From Prostheceraeus crozeri (lineage: Eukaryota; Platyhelminthes; Polycladida; Euryleptidae): DNA of 64,000 nt. Position numbers and translations under genes: made by a program. Shown here in pieces: positions 10,901-22,900 of the stretch. Each line of letters begins with the position of its first letter. Position 1 is the stretch's first letter. The notes beneath the pieces were generated by a model. It saw nothing but the letters and a program-made list of their open reading frames with translations. It made no database searches and had not been told where the DNA came from. The stretch spans positions 57,360 through 121,359 of the forward strand of contig CAJQUW010016884.1 of the NCBI GenBank assembly GCA_907163375.1, in the 5' to 3' direction.

Positions 10901-13900
10901 TTTAGTTTTTATTTCTAGATGGGTTTGTTCAAAGAAAAATGAAAATAAAGTAAAACAATTCACCATACAATAACTAAATATAAAGTTATCAAAAATCCGC
11001 AAAGACTTTTCTCGCACCCTGTATATATTGTCCTTTTCTACACCCTTCAACTTCATGATGATTTCTCTGATAGAAATATCTGATTTCGGAAGATCTGGCT
11101 TTAGTTGGTGGACGTCTCTACTTTTGGTCATGATTGTCAGCAGTAGCAATACGTGCAAGCCACTGTCTCTGGTGCAAGCAAATTGTCTAGAATTTCCCTT
11201 TATTAGAAATCCCACTAGCATTCGCTGTTTTTAGGCTTCACTAGTTGTTGATGTTTGAGCAGGCTCACGTCATTTGTTTTCCGTTGATTGTGCAGTCCCT
11301 TGGTGGAGCTTGCGGTCACTGCTAAAATCTAGTTGCAGGCCTTACCTTGGGCTGTATCATTGCCTGCGAGATAGGAATATAAGAGTATAAGAGCTTCCAA
11401 AGTGGCGTGTTGTTTATTGATTCTACCTGTAATTGATCGTTTCATCTGTCAGCAAACTGATATGGTTTTGAGATCGCACAATTTCAAATAGCGACTGCAT
11501 TACAAGTTCGAAGTCAAATACATGCAATACTAAAGGAAGGGAAACCGCCGTTGCTCCCAACTTTATCCGCTACTTCAGACATTTATGTAGAATGTTTTCA
11601 GAAAGCTCGACAAGTTGTTTAACATCGATTACAGCTTTAGGTTACATCATTTTAATGTGTGCTCATTGAAACAGCAGTGAAGCGTGTGTCTTCTGTCAAC
11701 CAACGCCGTGAAATATAACCGGGGGCAATAATGTCCTAAATATGATGTCATCAGTGCAATGCGACTGACAGCGCATCCAATGTACGTCAGCATATTTGAT
11801 GAATTTCCCCTCTTTGTGGACGAATCATAAATTGTTCTTTCAGCAATTTTTACTAAAATTCCACAGCACAGAATCACAGTTCAGATAAAGTCGTCAGTTT
11901 TAGAAGTCCGCGCTATTTCCTACAGCCCGGGCTAGTCCCAAAATCGAGAATAAAGCCCAGGCTAAAAATATCGAACGGCCCTTATCGGGCTGCGAACCCT
12001 GATCTGTCCACTCTTCACCTCCTTGTCCCCTCTGTAAATCACACCCCCACAACAATTTTTATTGCACGCACAAAACCCTCACACCATGCGAACTGTGGGT
12101 TGCCCCGTCAGGTGTGTAGAGCTCACCCGCGGTGGAAGCCCAACAACTGACGGCCCCTGGACCCAATCCCAATAACATCAGGGAGGGAGTGGGTTGACAC
12201 CACCACCACCATCGTCAGGAGTCGCTTCCGACCGCCTCGTGGATAAGAACCGCGCTCCCCACACTAGAGTGTTGCTGCTAAACATAAGGCTTTCCGAAGT
12301 TTGACGACTTTCGGCCGTTGCAAAAAGGCATTAAGCAACATTTGAGCAGTGGATATCAGAACTCTGTTACTTTTTTCTCGTTGTTTCAGTCATGCTTGCA
12401 ATCCATGTAACTTGTAGGTTCAGAAAATTGCGGTTATGGAGATGTAATTAGCAGGATGGGGTTGAAGGTCAGGAAATTTGCTTGATGTTATTGGGGCCGT
12501 TATTGGACCGATTGAATACATTTGCTTATATTCCCTTTCGACATTTTTCTCTTATTGTCATGATTATTAATGCCTATGTGATGCTGCTTATTCAGTGGTA
12601 CCTGGAATTAGACTCAGTATGGGTGTTTAGAGGGGAAATGCTGCTTCTGTTCTGGCTACTTAACCATCTTCCAGAGATTAATTGGAAATTTTTGATTTTT
12701 GTCGAACATCGCTTAACTGATTTTTTGGTGATAGAACATTATTTCTGAGCGTACCTAGTTTGTGTTTACCAATTCAGTTCTCAAATTTTTCGTGTACTCA
12801 TTTCTCTTGAAATATAACTTATGAATGAAATTTAAAAAATGAAATTAGGTACATTTTATCACACAGAGATCGATATTTATTGAATGTGTTGAACTAAAAC
12901 TTGATTGGTTGTGCATCAGTGATACAATCGGAAAAACAGTTGCTTCTTCGATGCTTTTAACTGGAATTTGCCGAATTGTCGAATCATCTTTCAGTGCAAG
13001 TGATGCAATGAAATCGTTATGTCGATACGTATACGGTATGCATCAACTACAATTCAGCACATCTCATGGCCTAAATCAAGCGAAACAAATGGAAATTGAC
13101 ATATAGATGCAGCATTAGACATACAGCCATGGCACAAAAGGACTAAGTAAAAGTAACACAATGATGAAATCAGAGCACAGCAGAAGGATAAAGGCAATTA
13201 ACTAATAAGCATAAATAATCTGGAAATAAAACCCTCATTTATAATACTATTAAATTCCAATAGAAAAGGAGAATAATTAATACGTCAAGCAAACAACTAA
13301 AACAATAATGATAAGCGGAAAACCGAGCAACAAATATAACGTGCATGTAACTACAATATGTAAACACACAACGCAAAATTACATAGAATTAAAAAAATAA
13401 TGTTGAAACACGGGTGAAACAGCATCGAGGAGCAGCCGATTTATTTCAGATTGACAAATCTGTTGTTGCTTTTCATGCTGTTGAAGGATATCAGATTGAA
13501 TGGGATAAGCCGACTGTGATGGCTTCGCTGTTTCATTTCTGCAAATGTTGAGAAGATTTTCAGAGCATCCGAAAATCTTTCTGTTTCATGTACTTGATTC
13601 TACTTCAATTTCTGTCTACTATTTAGTGAGCCATATGTAGAAATTGGATGACTTTCAGAATTTGTAATCCTGCTCTGATGCATGTCTGTAACGTATTTGT
13701 AGATGAAATAGTATGTAAATCTATTTTTAGAAGTCTTGCTGAATGAAATCAATATTCTGACAGAAAAGTCACTAGTCATTCACAAATTGAGAGAAAATCG
13801 ACGGCTTTTGAAAACAGAGATGTTTGCTTGCATTGCAGGTGCCTCAATTCATCCTAGATGATGCTGTAAAGAGGAATGTCCCGTGCAACATAATTGTCAC

Positions 13901-16900
13901 TCAGCCTCGAAGGATAGCGGCTGTCACGTTGGCAGATCGTGTTTCTCTAGAGCGTGATTGGAATACCGGAGATTTGGTTGGATATCAGGTATGAATTTCT
14001 GTACATTATTTATATTAGCCAGTATTAGATGCTAAAAAGTGTTTTTCTCACTTATTATTTTTTTTGACTTGATAACAAAATGAATTTTGATGAATTTGCA
14101 ATTTGCATGTACTTTGACTCTCACTTAAAATCTAATCGTTCATCTTTTGGGTTGGAGCATCCCTAAGTTGCTGATGAAACAGGAGAGCATTTTTGGTTAC
14201 AGCCGTTGTCAAGTGACATGATTATCGAAATTAAAATTTAGATTACCAATGAGACAGCTTGGAGTATCCAAAAGACTCGAGGAAACCGTCTTCTTTATAT
14301 CATCTTTTGGAATAGAGAGATACAAGAATTCTTTTGACCAGACCACCCTGCATCTCAAATTTTCTGTAGCGCACTGCTTTTGTGTTTTGATGTTTTGCTT
14401 CCACTCACTTCGTGCATTACAATTTGCTTTCAAATGAATATACATTATTAATATTATTAGCTTGGAATTGATTAAAGCTGTTCCGGCAACTTTAATGTCA
14501 GGTGAGGATGAATCTCAATCATAAGTGTGCACTGATGTCCGACTCTAAATGTCTTTTTTGCAGATTGGGCTTAAGCGCAAGGCATCAGACGACACGCGAA
14601 TTCTATACGTAACTGTTGGTGTTTTGCTGGAAAAAATAATTCATTCGAGTGATCTTGGAGAATGGTCACATATCATCCTCGATGAGGTTCATGAGCGGAG
14701 TCAGGATATGGATTTGTGTCTTCTGATCGTCAAGCAGCTGTTCCTTGAAAGAAGAGGCTCTACACGAATTGTACTTATGTCAGCCAGCGCTCAAACTGAT
14801 AAATTGAGTGATTACTTTTCAAGGTACGAACCTATTTACGGAAACGATGACGTCTGGGCTGACCAGAATTCAGCGGATGATGATTTGCACAGGAAGTTCA
14901 AGCCTCCTGTATTGACGGTGGATGGTCGACTTTTTGATGTTGAATTGTTCTACTTTGATGAAATAGAAAATATATTTGAAGAGGTGAGAATGGTGTCCAA
15001 TTTATTGGGCGATTCCGTAAATGAAAAGATCTCTTGTGTTAATTGTGATAATTCGGTTGATACATTCGTGTATGATCTTGATGTAATTTTTAAATAAACA
15101 AATACGACATTGAATTTCCAACATTTCATACATTAAGCCTTGGCACTTGTTATAAGGAATGACATAAGCGACACATAGGTTTCAAATCTATAATAATCGC
15201 GACATAATTTTTGCAATTCGTCATCTATTTCAAAATGTAGAGGAGCACCCCTCGTAGAAGTCCGCTATTGTTGACCATCGCATAAACGTGCATTCTGATA
15301 ACAAAGTGCGGCTAAGTTTCCTGCAATTGCTGTGTTAGATTTTGGATAGGGAAGCTTACTGGTCGCAGTCAAGACGCGTGCTATCGTATATAAGAAATCT
15401 TCCGTTGAGAAGAGTTTACGTACTGATTTTTTTTTGCTATAAATTATTTTAGTGGGGACGCAAACCAATTTGTACTTATATCAAGCAATCCCCATAAGTA
15501 GCAACTGTATTTGAGATCAAAATGTTAAGTATTACTATTTCAGGAGAATATCAAATACGACGACACTTTGAAAATATTCAGTGCTAGCGATGACTTGGAT
15601 GACATAGTCGAATGGATGGCGAAAAGACAGGAGGTTCTGAAACAGCTGCTCCTGTATTTTGATAGACTTGACAAAGAAGCAGCCGATAAAGATCAAACGG
15701 ACATAGAAAGAGGATCGGTTTTGGTTTTTCTTCCGGGTGAGTAGAGAATTACTTTCATATGGCATTTCTTGCTATTACTGTTTTATTTTTGCAGCGCGTT
15801 TCAAAAATAATTGCACAAGTAATTGACACATTTTTATTCACCCATTTCACGTTGAAGTTGCTGTTTGATTTCGACAAACTTTATATCATAAGAATAGTTT
15901 CATTATTAGGCATTATCCATTTCTTAAAGTATCGTTAAATGTGATAAAGTTGATTTATTGGCCGTATTTGAGATGTCAAACGAAATCTTTTAATGCTCGT
16001 ATCGACTTAGGTTATATGTAACAAGAATCACAACAAAATTTGTTTATTAGATAGGAAAGTGCACTCATGAAATTTGATAGCTCTCATTTCAACTTTGTTT
16101 CCTTCACGTCGAGTGTACCACAAAATTCGAATGGAAACTTTCGGGTGGCGATCAGAGTTGGGCTCTTTGAGGTCGTAAGTGACATCAGCTGTGGGAAAGG
16201 CCGACTCATCATTCTCCTTCATAGTGAATCTTGTCTTGACAGCGTTTGTAGACGTATAGTCGCGTACCTGCATCCATTCGGGGTCATTAGTACTGAAACT
16301 AATTAAGACTAAATTACTTTAAGTAAGTGTTGATTAGCTTCAAGGCAAAAATCTTGGAAATTCCTGGTTTCGAAAAACTTCAATTCATCATGGGCGTTCC
16401 TAACTCTAAACATAGGTCGATTACAGAAAATAGTGGGCCAGAGTGAATACTATCCATTGAGAGAGGCCACAAAACCATGTATTGGCTAAATGCGAATTTC
16501 TATTAGGCAAGGCCTTTCAACCGGCCCAGCCGGTCATCGTCAGGCAAGTGACTCCAGACAACAGACTGGTCACTCACTAACAGTCGCAAAGCACAGCTCA
16601 CGTGACAGGTTGCAGCATCAAAAAATTACAGCATAGAAATTGAAGACAGGCTTAAGAAAATAGAGACCGTAAACATGAAATAAATGGAAATCATACTACT
16701 ACAGAGGAGGAGCTAAGTAACAAGGCATAGTAAGCAAAAGCAAGAATTGGAAAGAAAGTCAAAGTTACCGAAACCAAAGATCACTGATGCGGTGCTTGGT
16801 GCGATTAGTGGAAGATAGCGTCTTCGTCCACCACGATTCTTTTATCACTCTCTTCCTCCAGTTACTCTCCTTGTCTATCACCTTCATCTCTTCAAAATTT

Positions 16901-19900
16901 ACTGAATGCGAATAGTCGTGAGCGTGTTGAGCCACTTCAGAGCGCATGGTGTCAATGTCTCGAACAGCCTTCATATGCTCTCGCCTTCGTTCATCCAACG
17001 TTCGTGAGGATTCTCCAACATAGCTCCAGCTACATCCCTCTGAGCCACAAGGCAGTTGGTAGATGATCCCCAACTCGGTGGCAGGCACGGGTCGCTTCTT
17101 GACCAGCTGCTGTCGAAGAGTAGAGGTAGGCTTCATTCCCACGTGAATGTCACTCTTGCGAAGGACACTCCTTATCCTCTCAGAGACTCCAGGAATGTAG
17201 GGAATCGAGCCACAAAATTCATTCTTTGCCTTGTCGCTGTCATTGATTGGTTGATAGGAAGGAGTCCATCACTTCTCACATTCGGCTACGGAATATCCAT
17301 TGGCTCGCAAAGTCTCGAACACTTTCCTTTCTTCACCAAGAATGTTGGTATCAGAGCAGATTGCACCAATTCTACTTGATAGACATCGAGCCAGCCGCTT
17401 GAAAACACCAATTGTGTGAGCCGATTCTCGCTGAATGTAGCGGTTAGTGTGGATTGGCTTACGATATACAGAAAAAGCCAGACCATCAGAACTTCGCTCG
17501 ATGCTCACATCCATGAATGGCAAGATTCGGTTCTCTTCCAACTCCATTGTAAAATTGATCTTGGAATGAAGCGAATTCAAGAAATCCAGAGATTTCACCG
17601 GATCATCCATGGATTCCTTCCAATGAGCCAAAATATCGTCCACATATCGAAGCCAAAATGACGGGAAAATAAAGCCAGCTGACAAGGCTCTCTCTTTGGC
17701 CAACCGCTCCAAGCTCACCATGAACAAGTTTGCGGCAATAGGCCCCAAACTGTTTCCCATTGCGACACCATCCGTTTGAATATAAGTTCCATCGTAATGA
17801 TTGAAGTAACAGGAAGTTAGCACTAAGCGGCGTAACTTGAGAATCTCACTGACCGTGAGTCCACGAGCTCCCTGCAGGTGACCATCTGTTAACAAGACTC
17901 TGAAAACATCAAGAGTCTCATTCACTGGGACGTTGGTGAAAAGTGACTCAATGTCAAAAGACACGTACACACCGTCGTTGGAATTGTATTTTGTTGGAAT
18001 CGCACCAAGCACCGCATCAGTGATCTTTGGTTTCGGTAACTTTGACTTTCTTTCCAATTCTTGCTTTTGCTTACTATGCCTTGTTACTTAGCTCCTCCTC
18101 TGTAGTAGTATGATTTCCATTTATTTCATGTTTACGGTCTCTATTTTCTTAAGCCTGTCTTCAATTTCTATGCTGTAATTTTTTGATGCTGCAACCTGTC
18201 GCGTGAGCTGTGCTTTGCGACTGTTAGTGAGTGACCAGTCTGTTGTCTGGAGTCACTTGCCTGACGATGACCGGCTGGGCCGGTTGAAAGGCCTTGCCTA
18301 ATAGAAATTCGCATTTAGCCAATACCTGGTTTTGTGGCCTCTCTCAATGGATAGTATAGGTCGATTAGATAGATTTCCTATTAAAATAACCTACTAGCAG
18401 AAATTGTGGGCTGCAAGTTACAAAATGCTTCTTCCTATGAGTTCTTAAAATCGGTCAACACACTGGGGTATTATGGCTATGCCCATGATACCCATGTGAC
18501 AGAAAGGAGAACATTTCAGTTTCTCTAACTCACATGCGCCTGATACGCTATCTTGTATTACGCATTATATCGGTGAAAGCAGTATGATGCTGTCATGCGC
18601 ATGCAAGAGGTATGATAATTTCATGATGTTGTTTCGTAAATATGGACACTTCCGAAACAGAAACTGTATATTCTGTACATATGTAGCTTGTATGTTGTAT
18701 GTAGCATATGTAAAATTGAAATGTTCTTGGGTATCCTGAACGTTCGGCCAAACTTCGAAGTATTCAAGGTTCGGTTGACTACCACTAATCCTAAGAGCAT
18801 TGCCGTCTGTGCAATTCAATTCACTAAAAATCATCAACTTTCTTCATTGTAAAAATGTGATTAGAACTAAAACAAGATAACATAGAATTTCACTATCTTC
18901 ATAGACATTTTAAGACCGAGTTTCTTTTCTGTTAGTTTTGAAGAAATACATTGAGGAGAACTTTGATTCCAGGTCTCAGTCAAATCGCTGATGTACGTGA
19001 CTATCTTGTTGGCTACCGTGCGGCGGATTCCATAATGGAAGGATCTGAAGACAAAAAGAATCGTTGGAATATTGTACCTCTTCATTCATCAATACCACAA
19101 CAAGATCAAAGAGAAGTCTTCAAGGCACCGTCCTCAGGCTACAGAAAAATCATTTTATCAACGAATATTGCTGAGTCCTCAATCACTGTGCCACACGTTC
19201 GATACGTCGTTGACTTCTGTTTGACCAAACGTCTTCATCGAATCAGAGAGAACATTCAATTCTCGACATTGAAGCTGGAAATGACATCGAAAGCCAGTTG
19301 TGAACAAAGGAAAGGTAAGATTCTTCAATTCTATATTAAATAGTTAAATCCAGTGACCCACAAGGTAAATCATCATTTTTATCTATTATTCCACACACAT
19401 GGAAGACAATTCGATTTAAAATTTATGACTGCATATTCCATCTTTCCTTTCAGACATCTAGTGCTGGTAGCATAAGTTAATGACCCGGTATGAAACGATG
19501 ACATTTTCATATCAAAAAGCATCTCTAAATAATTCAGCGACCGTTTATTATCGTCAGATGTTTAAGGTAATCCTTAGCACTCTTCTCCAGCATCATGCCC
19601 TAACTACTGATCATATGATTCGCTTCTATCAATTCAAATCTAGTTTCATATTTTTACTCAGTGCCTTCTTCTTCCAGCTGCCCTGCTTTATACTTTTCGA
19701 GGTTCCATAGGACGCGGCTATCGGAAGCTGCTTTTCGCCGTCTCAACTATTTGCTAACTTTTTTGAATTTTAGAACAACAGATTTTTGATATTCTGTGAC
19801 ACTAAGCGCATGAAACGGATCACATTTGCATGCGTAATAATGCTCATTCTATTTTTCGCACATCAACGGACAACTAAGTTGACAAAAGAAATCATCGGTT

Positions 19901-22900
19901 CTTCTCATCACTTTCATGTGCACTCCTATATTTCAGGAAGAGCTGGTCGTTTAGCTAATGGACGCTGTTATCGCTTGGTTTCGAAAGAAACCTTTGACGG
20001 AATGTTGGAATTTTGTCCTGCAGAGATGCAGATCGCCCCACTCGAACATGTAATTTTGCGTGTTAAATTGTTTAACCGAGACCCTGTTGGACTTCTGACT
20101 GAAGCTCTCGAAAAACCAGAACTTGAAGACATTGGCCAAGCCATTTTAACGCTGAAAGAAGTTGGAGCTTTATCCGTGATGCGGAAAACTCATGCAATGG
20201 CGAACGAAGATCCCGAGGACGAAGAGTTTGAACACAGACGTGAGACGCACGGAGGATGCATGGTTGAGAATTCTGATCACATGGATGGCGATTTGACATT
20301 CGTCGGAAAATTGATGTCACGTTTACCGTTAGATGTCCATGTCGGTAAACTGATTGCCTTGGGATATGTGTTTGGAGTTCTCAAAGATGCTGTCATTATT
20401 GCTGCTGGCATCAGTGGATGTAAGTTAACATTGAACTTCTATTTCAGTATTTATCTTTGAACGACTGTAAATCAAACGCATTAATTAGGACTTAAAGTAT
20501 CTAAGATCGATGAGGTAGACTGAGAAACACAATGATGTCTTTTCTGTTCACATCCGCTGTGATAAAGGTAATAAAAAAGGCTAATAAAAAAAAAGGCTTA
20601 ATAAAGGTTATAAGGGAAGCGAAAAAAGGCACGTATTTAACGGAAAATAAAAGTCGTCCACTTTCATCTTGGCTTTTCTCCGAAACTTTTTCACCAACGA
20701 CTTCATCTAGGATTGATAAACTGTCATTAAGTTATTAACATATTTTCAATCGATGGTCATGAGGTTGCCAACGTTATTGCTGTCGCTGAATAGTATAATT
20801 GAGAAGAAAATCTTGTCAACTGAAGACTGACAAGATTCACCTTCAAAGCTTCGATAGCCTTGAATATCATTTACAAAATTATTTCACAAACATTTACGAT
20901 AAATGTAAATTTGTTATTGATAACAAATAAATCTTCAGCAAATGGTGTAACTGTCGTATCACTACACCTAGGGTGTACAATCCCAGGATCTTCAAAAATT
21001 TTCGAGATTTAAATCCCGGAATTTTTCTAAATTGACTTCGTTATCTATAAGTCGTTTTTTTAAAGAAATTACGGGCAAGGGAAAACAAGATGTACACAAT
21101 ATTTCTGCTTTCTTTTTCTAACTGCGCAAATCGGCCACTGAAAGCGATTCGACACGGGGGTCATTATATCCAATCAAAACGCAACTTGTTGTTTACAAGA
21201 AATGACTGACACGGCGTCACCTCAACATTAACTCATTTAGCAATACTTGTCTTATGCCACAGCACATCGCGTGTTATTATCTGCGGAACAGTCTTCTTAC
21301 GAGTGATGAAGTACTTATCTTTCAAAATAACTGGGCATTGGAAATATTTCAAATGCTCTGAAGATGGACAGACTGCACAATGTGCGCTCTGCCACAACAA
21401 TAAAATTGTTAAGGGCACCGGCGGTTCTACTCATCTCATCTCGTAAAATGTGAACGTGCCTTATATGAGTTGCTTTATTACAAATGATTCAAGAAATTGC
21501 TCATATTCGCAATCACAAATAATGATTTACAACTACAATCGATTATTAGTTTTTTATTACCATTTGGAGTTGGTGCGCCTATTTAATAAATATTATCGTA
21601 TACAAAGGCAAAATCGTAGTGGAAACCGCAATCTGCATGAATCTGATAGTGTTTTTTCAATCCTGTGATATCCCGGAATTCAGAAAATTCGGGATCGTAA
21701 TCCCGGGATTGATATTTTGCTCCGGTATTGTACACCCTAGTTACACCGTTTCCCCTACAAAATTATTATCTGAAGGTCATTTGAAAAATAGAAGTTGCAA
21801 ATGCAGCTTTAAACATCTCCCCTCTGAGGCAAACATGGTTAAACTGATTCCTTTTTTTACCAATCTTTGATGACTCTTATCCCTTCTGTAGGAATGGAAT
21901 ATTTCTAATTTCCATTTTCCTTTTCCAGCAAAAAGTATATTCAAGCAACCATTCCATGCAGATAAGCCTGAAAATGCATTGGAGGCATATCGGCAGCGTC
22001 TGTTCTATTCTCAGGCTTCATATTCAGATTGCTTCGCGATACGAAACGCTTACCGTCGATTTCTTGTCTTCAAGACATCTGAATTTAGAGGACATCCTAA
22101 TCATATGGAAGATTTTTGCAACAGGAATTACTTCGATAAACGTGCATTAGTCGAAATGTTCGATCTAATTGAAGAAATTAAAAGCAGGTAAGCTAGCAAT
22201 TAATGACCTACACGTTTGCTATACGAATGACTTTAATCCACGCTCTCTGTGGATTTGACAGTACTTTTTGCATCGGTATCTCCACGATTATCGTGTGTTC
22301 CGTGATCTTCAGGTACGAGAGAGTTCCGATCACATAACTAGTCCTCCTGTACAAATCTATGTATGCAGGACTCAAAACTCATCACACAGCTTGTGTTTGT
22401 ATTGATGGTATCGACATAGAGGTCTCCGTTCTTGACACGAACACACACCATCATGTTTCGTGTCGTGTTGAGCTTTGCTATTCGCTTCGTGTCATGGTTT
22501 TTGCAATTAGAGTTGTGTGACACTTTCGCGTTGACAACGATGCATTGAATATTCTTAATTTGAGATACTATGACCTTTTCTAGTGAGAGACAAGCTATAT
22601 TTAGATCCATTTTGTTCCACAACGATGAACGATAAATAAGCAGCATTCGTATATGCACCTGCACGGATAGATATGCTAAGGACGCAATACATGGCCAAGT
22701 CATGAGCATCAGACGTTTCCTGTGTGAACCCCTGCGGTGGTAGGCCGAACGCGCTGCACAGTACCTGAATTTCAGCAGAATGGCTGTGCGATCCACTGCT
22801 ATTCTTGTGACCCCAGCATGCATGAGATTCTTCAAGAAATACGGAATTCCGGAAATTCTTGATGAATTTTATTAAAAATGAGGTGTAAGAACGAGTAAAG

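Larger units (their letters stand above)
9204..11021 (+). mobile_element. Full-length DD41D mariner-like transposon
   Basis: Terminal inverted repeats of about 55 bp start CAGGGTGCGAGAAAAG at 9204 and end with the complement at 11021. They lie between TA dinucleotides (9202-9203, 11022-11023), the Tc1/mariner target duplication. The element is 1818 bp long and carries one uninterrupted transposase. It sits inside the hAT element 9098-12001, so it arrived later. Near-identical ends and an open reading frame suggest a young copy. Confidence 0.9.
9098..12001. mobile_element. hAT-type non-autonomous element, split by a mariner
   Basis: The left end TAGGGTTCGCAGCCCGA (9098) and the right end TCGGGCTGCGAACCCTG (12001) are inverted copies. 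They are flanked by 8-bp near-identical repeats, CTCTGTCC (9090-9097) and ATCTGTCC (12002-12009), the hAT signature. Removing the inserted mariner (9204-11021 plus one TA) leaves an element of about 1.1 kb. I see no hAT transposase in it, so it is probably a non-autonomous deletion derivative. Confidence 0.75.
16424..18355 (-). mobile_element. Penelope-like element with inverted terminal copy
   Basis: A retroelement of the Penelope class lies on the minus strand in intron 5. A perfect 12-bp duplication ATAGGTCGATTA flanks it at 16412-16423 and 18356-18367. Inside are RT and GIY-YIG coding. A 360-bp inverted repeat pairs 16447-16806 with 17998-18357; the right copy overlaps the duplication by two bases. 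The right copy is an antisense version of the element's own 3' end, joined to a 5'-truncated RT. Penelope elements are known for such pseudo-LTR arrangements. The coding region has about one break. Confidence 0.87.

Noticed and set aside
16028-16315. Overlapping ORFs on both strands suggesting an old gene fragment
   Set aside because: No recognisable motif and no splice context.
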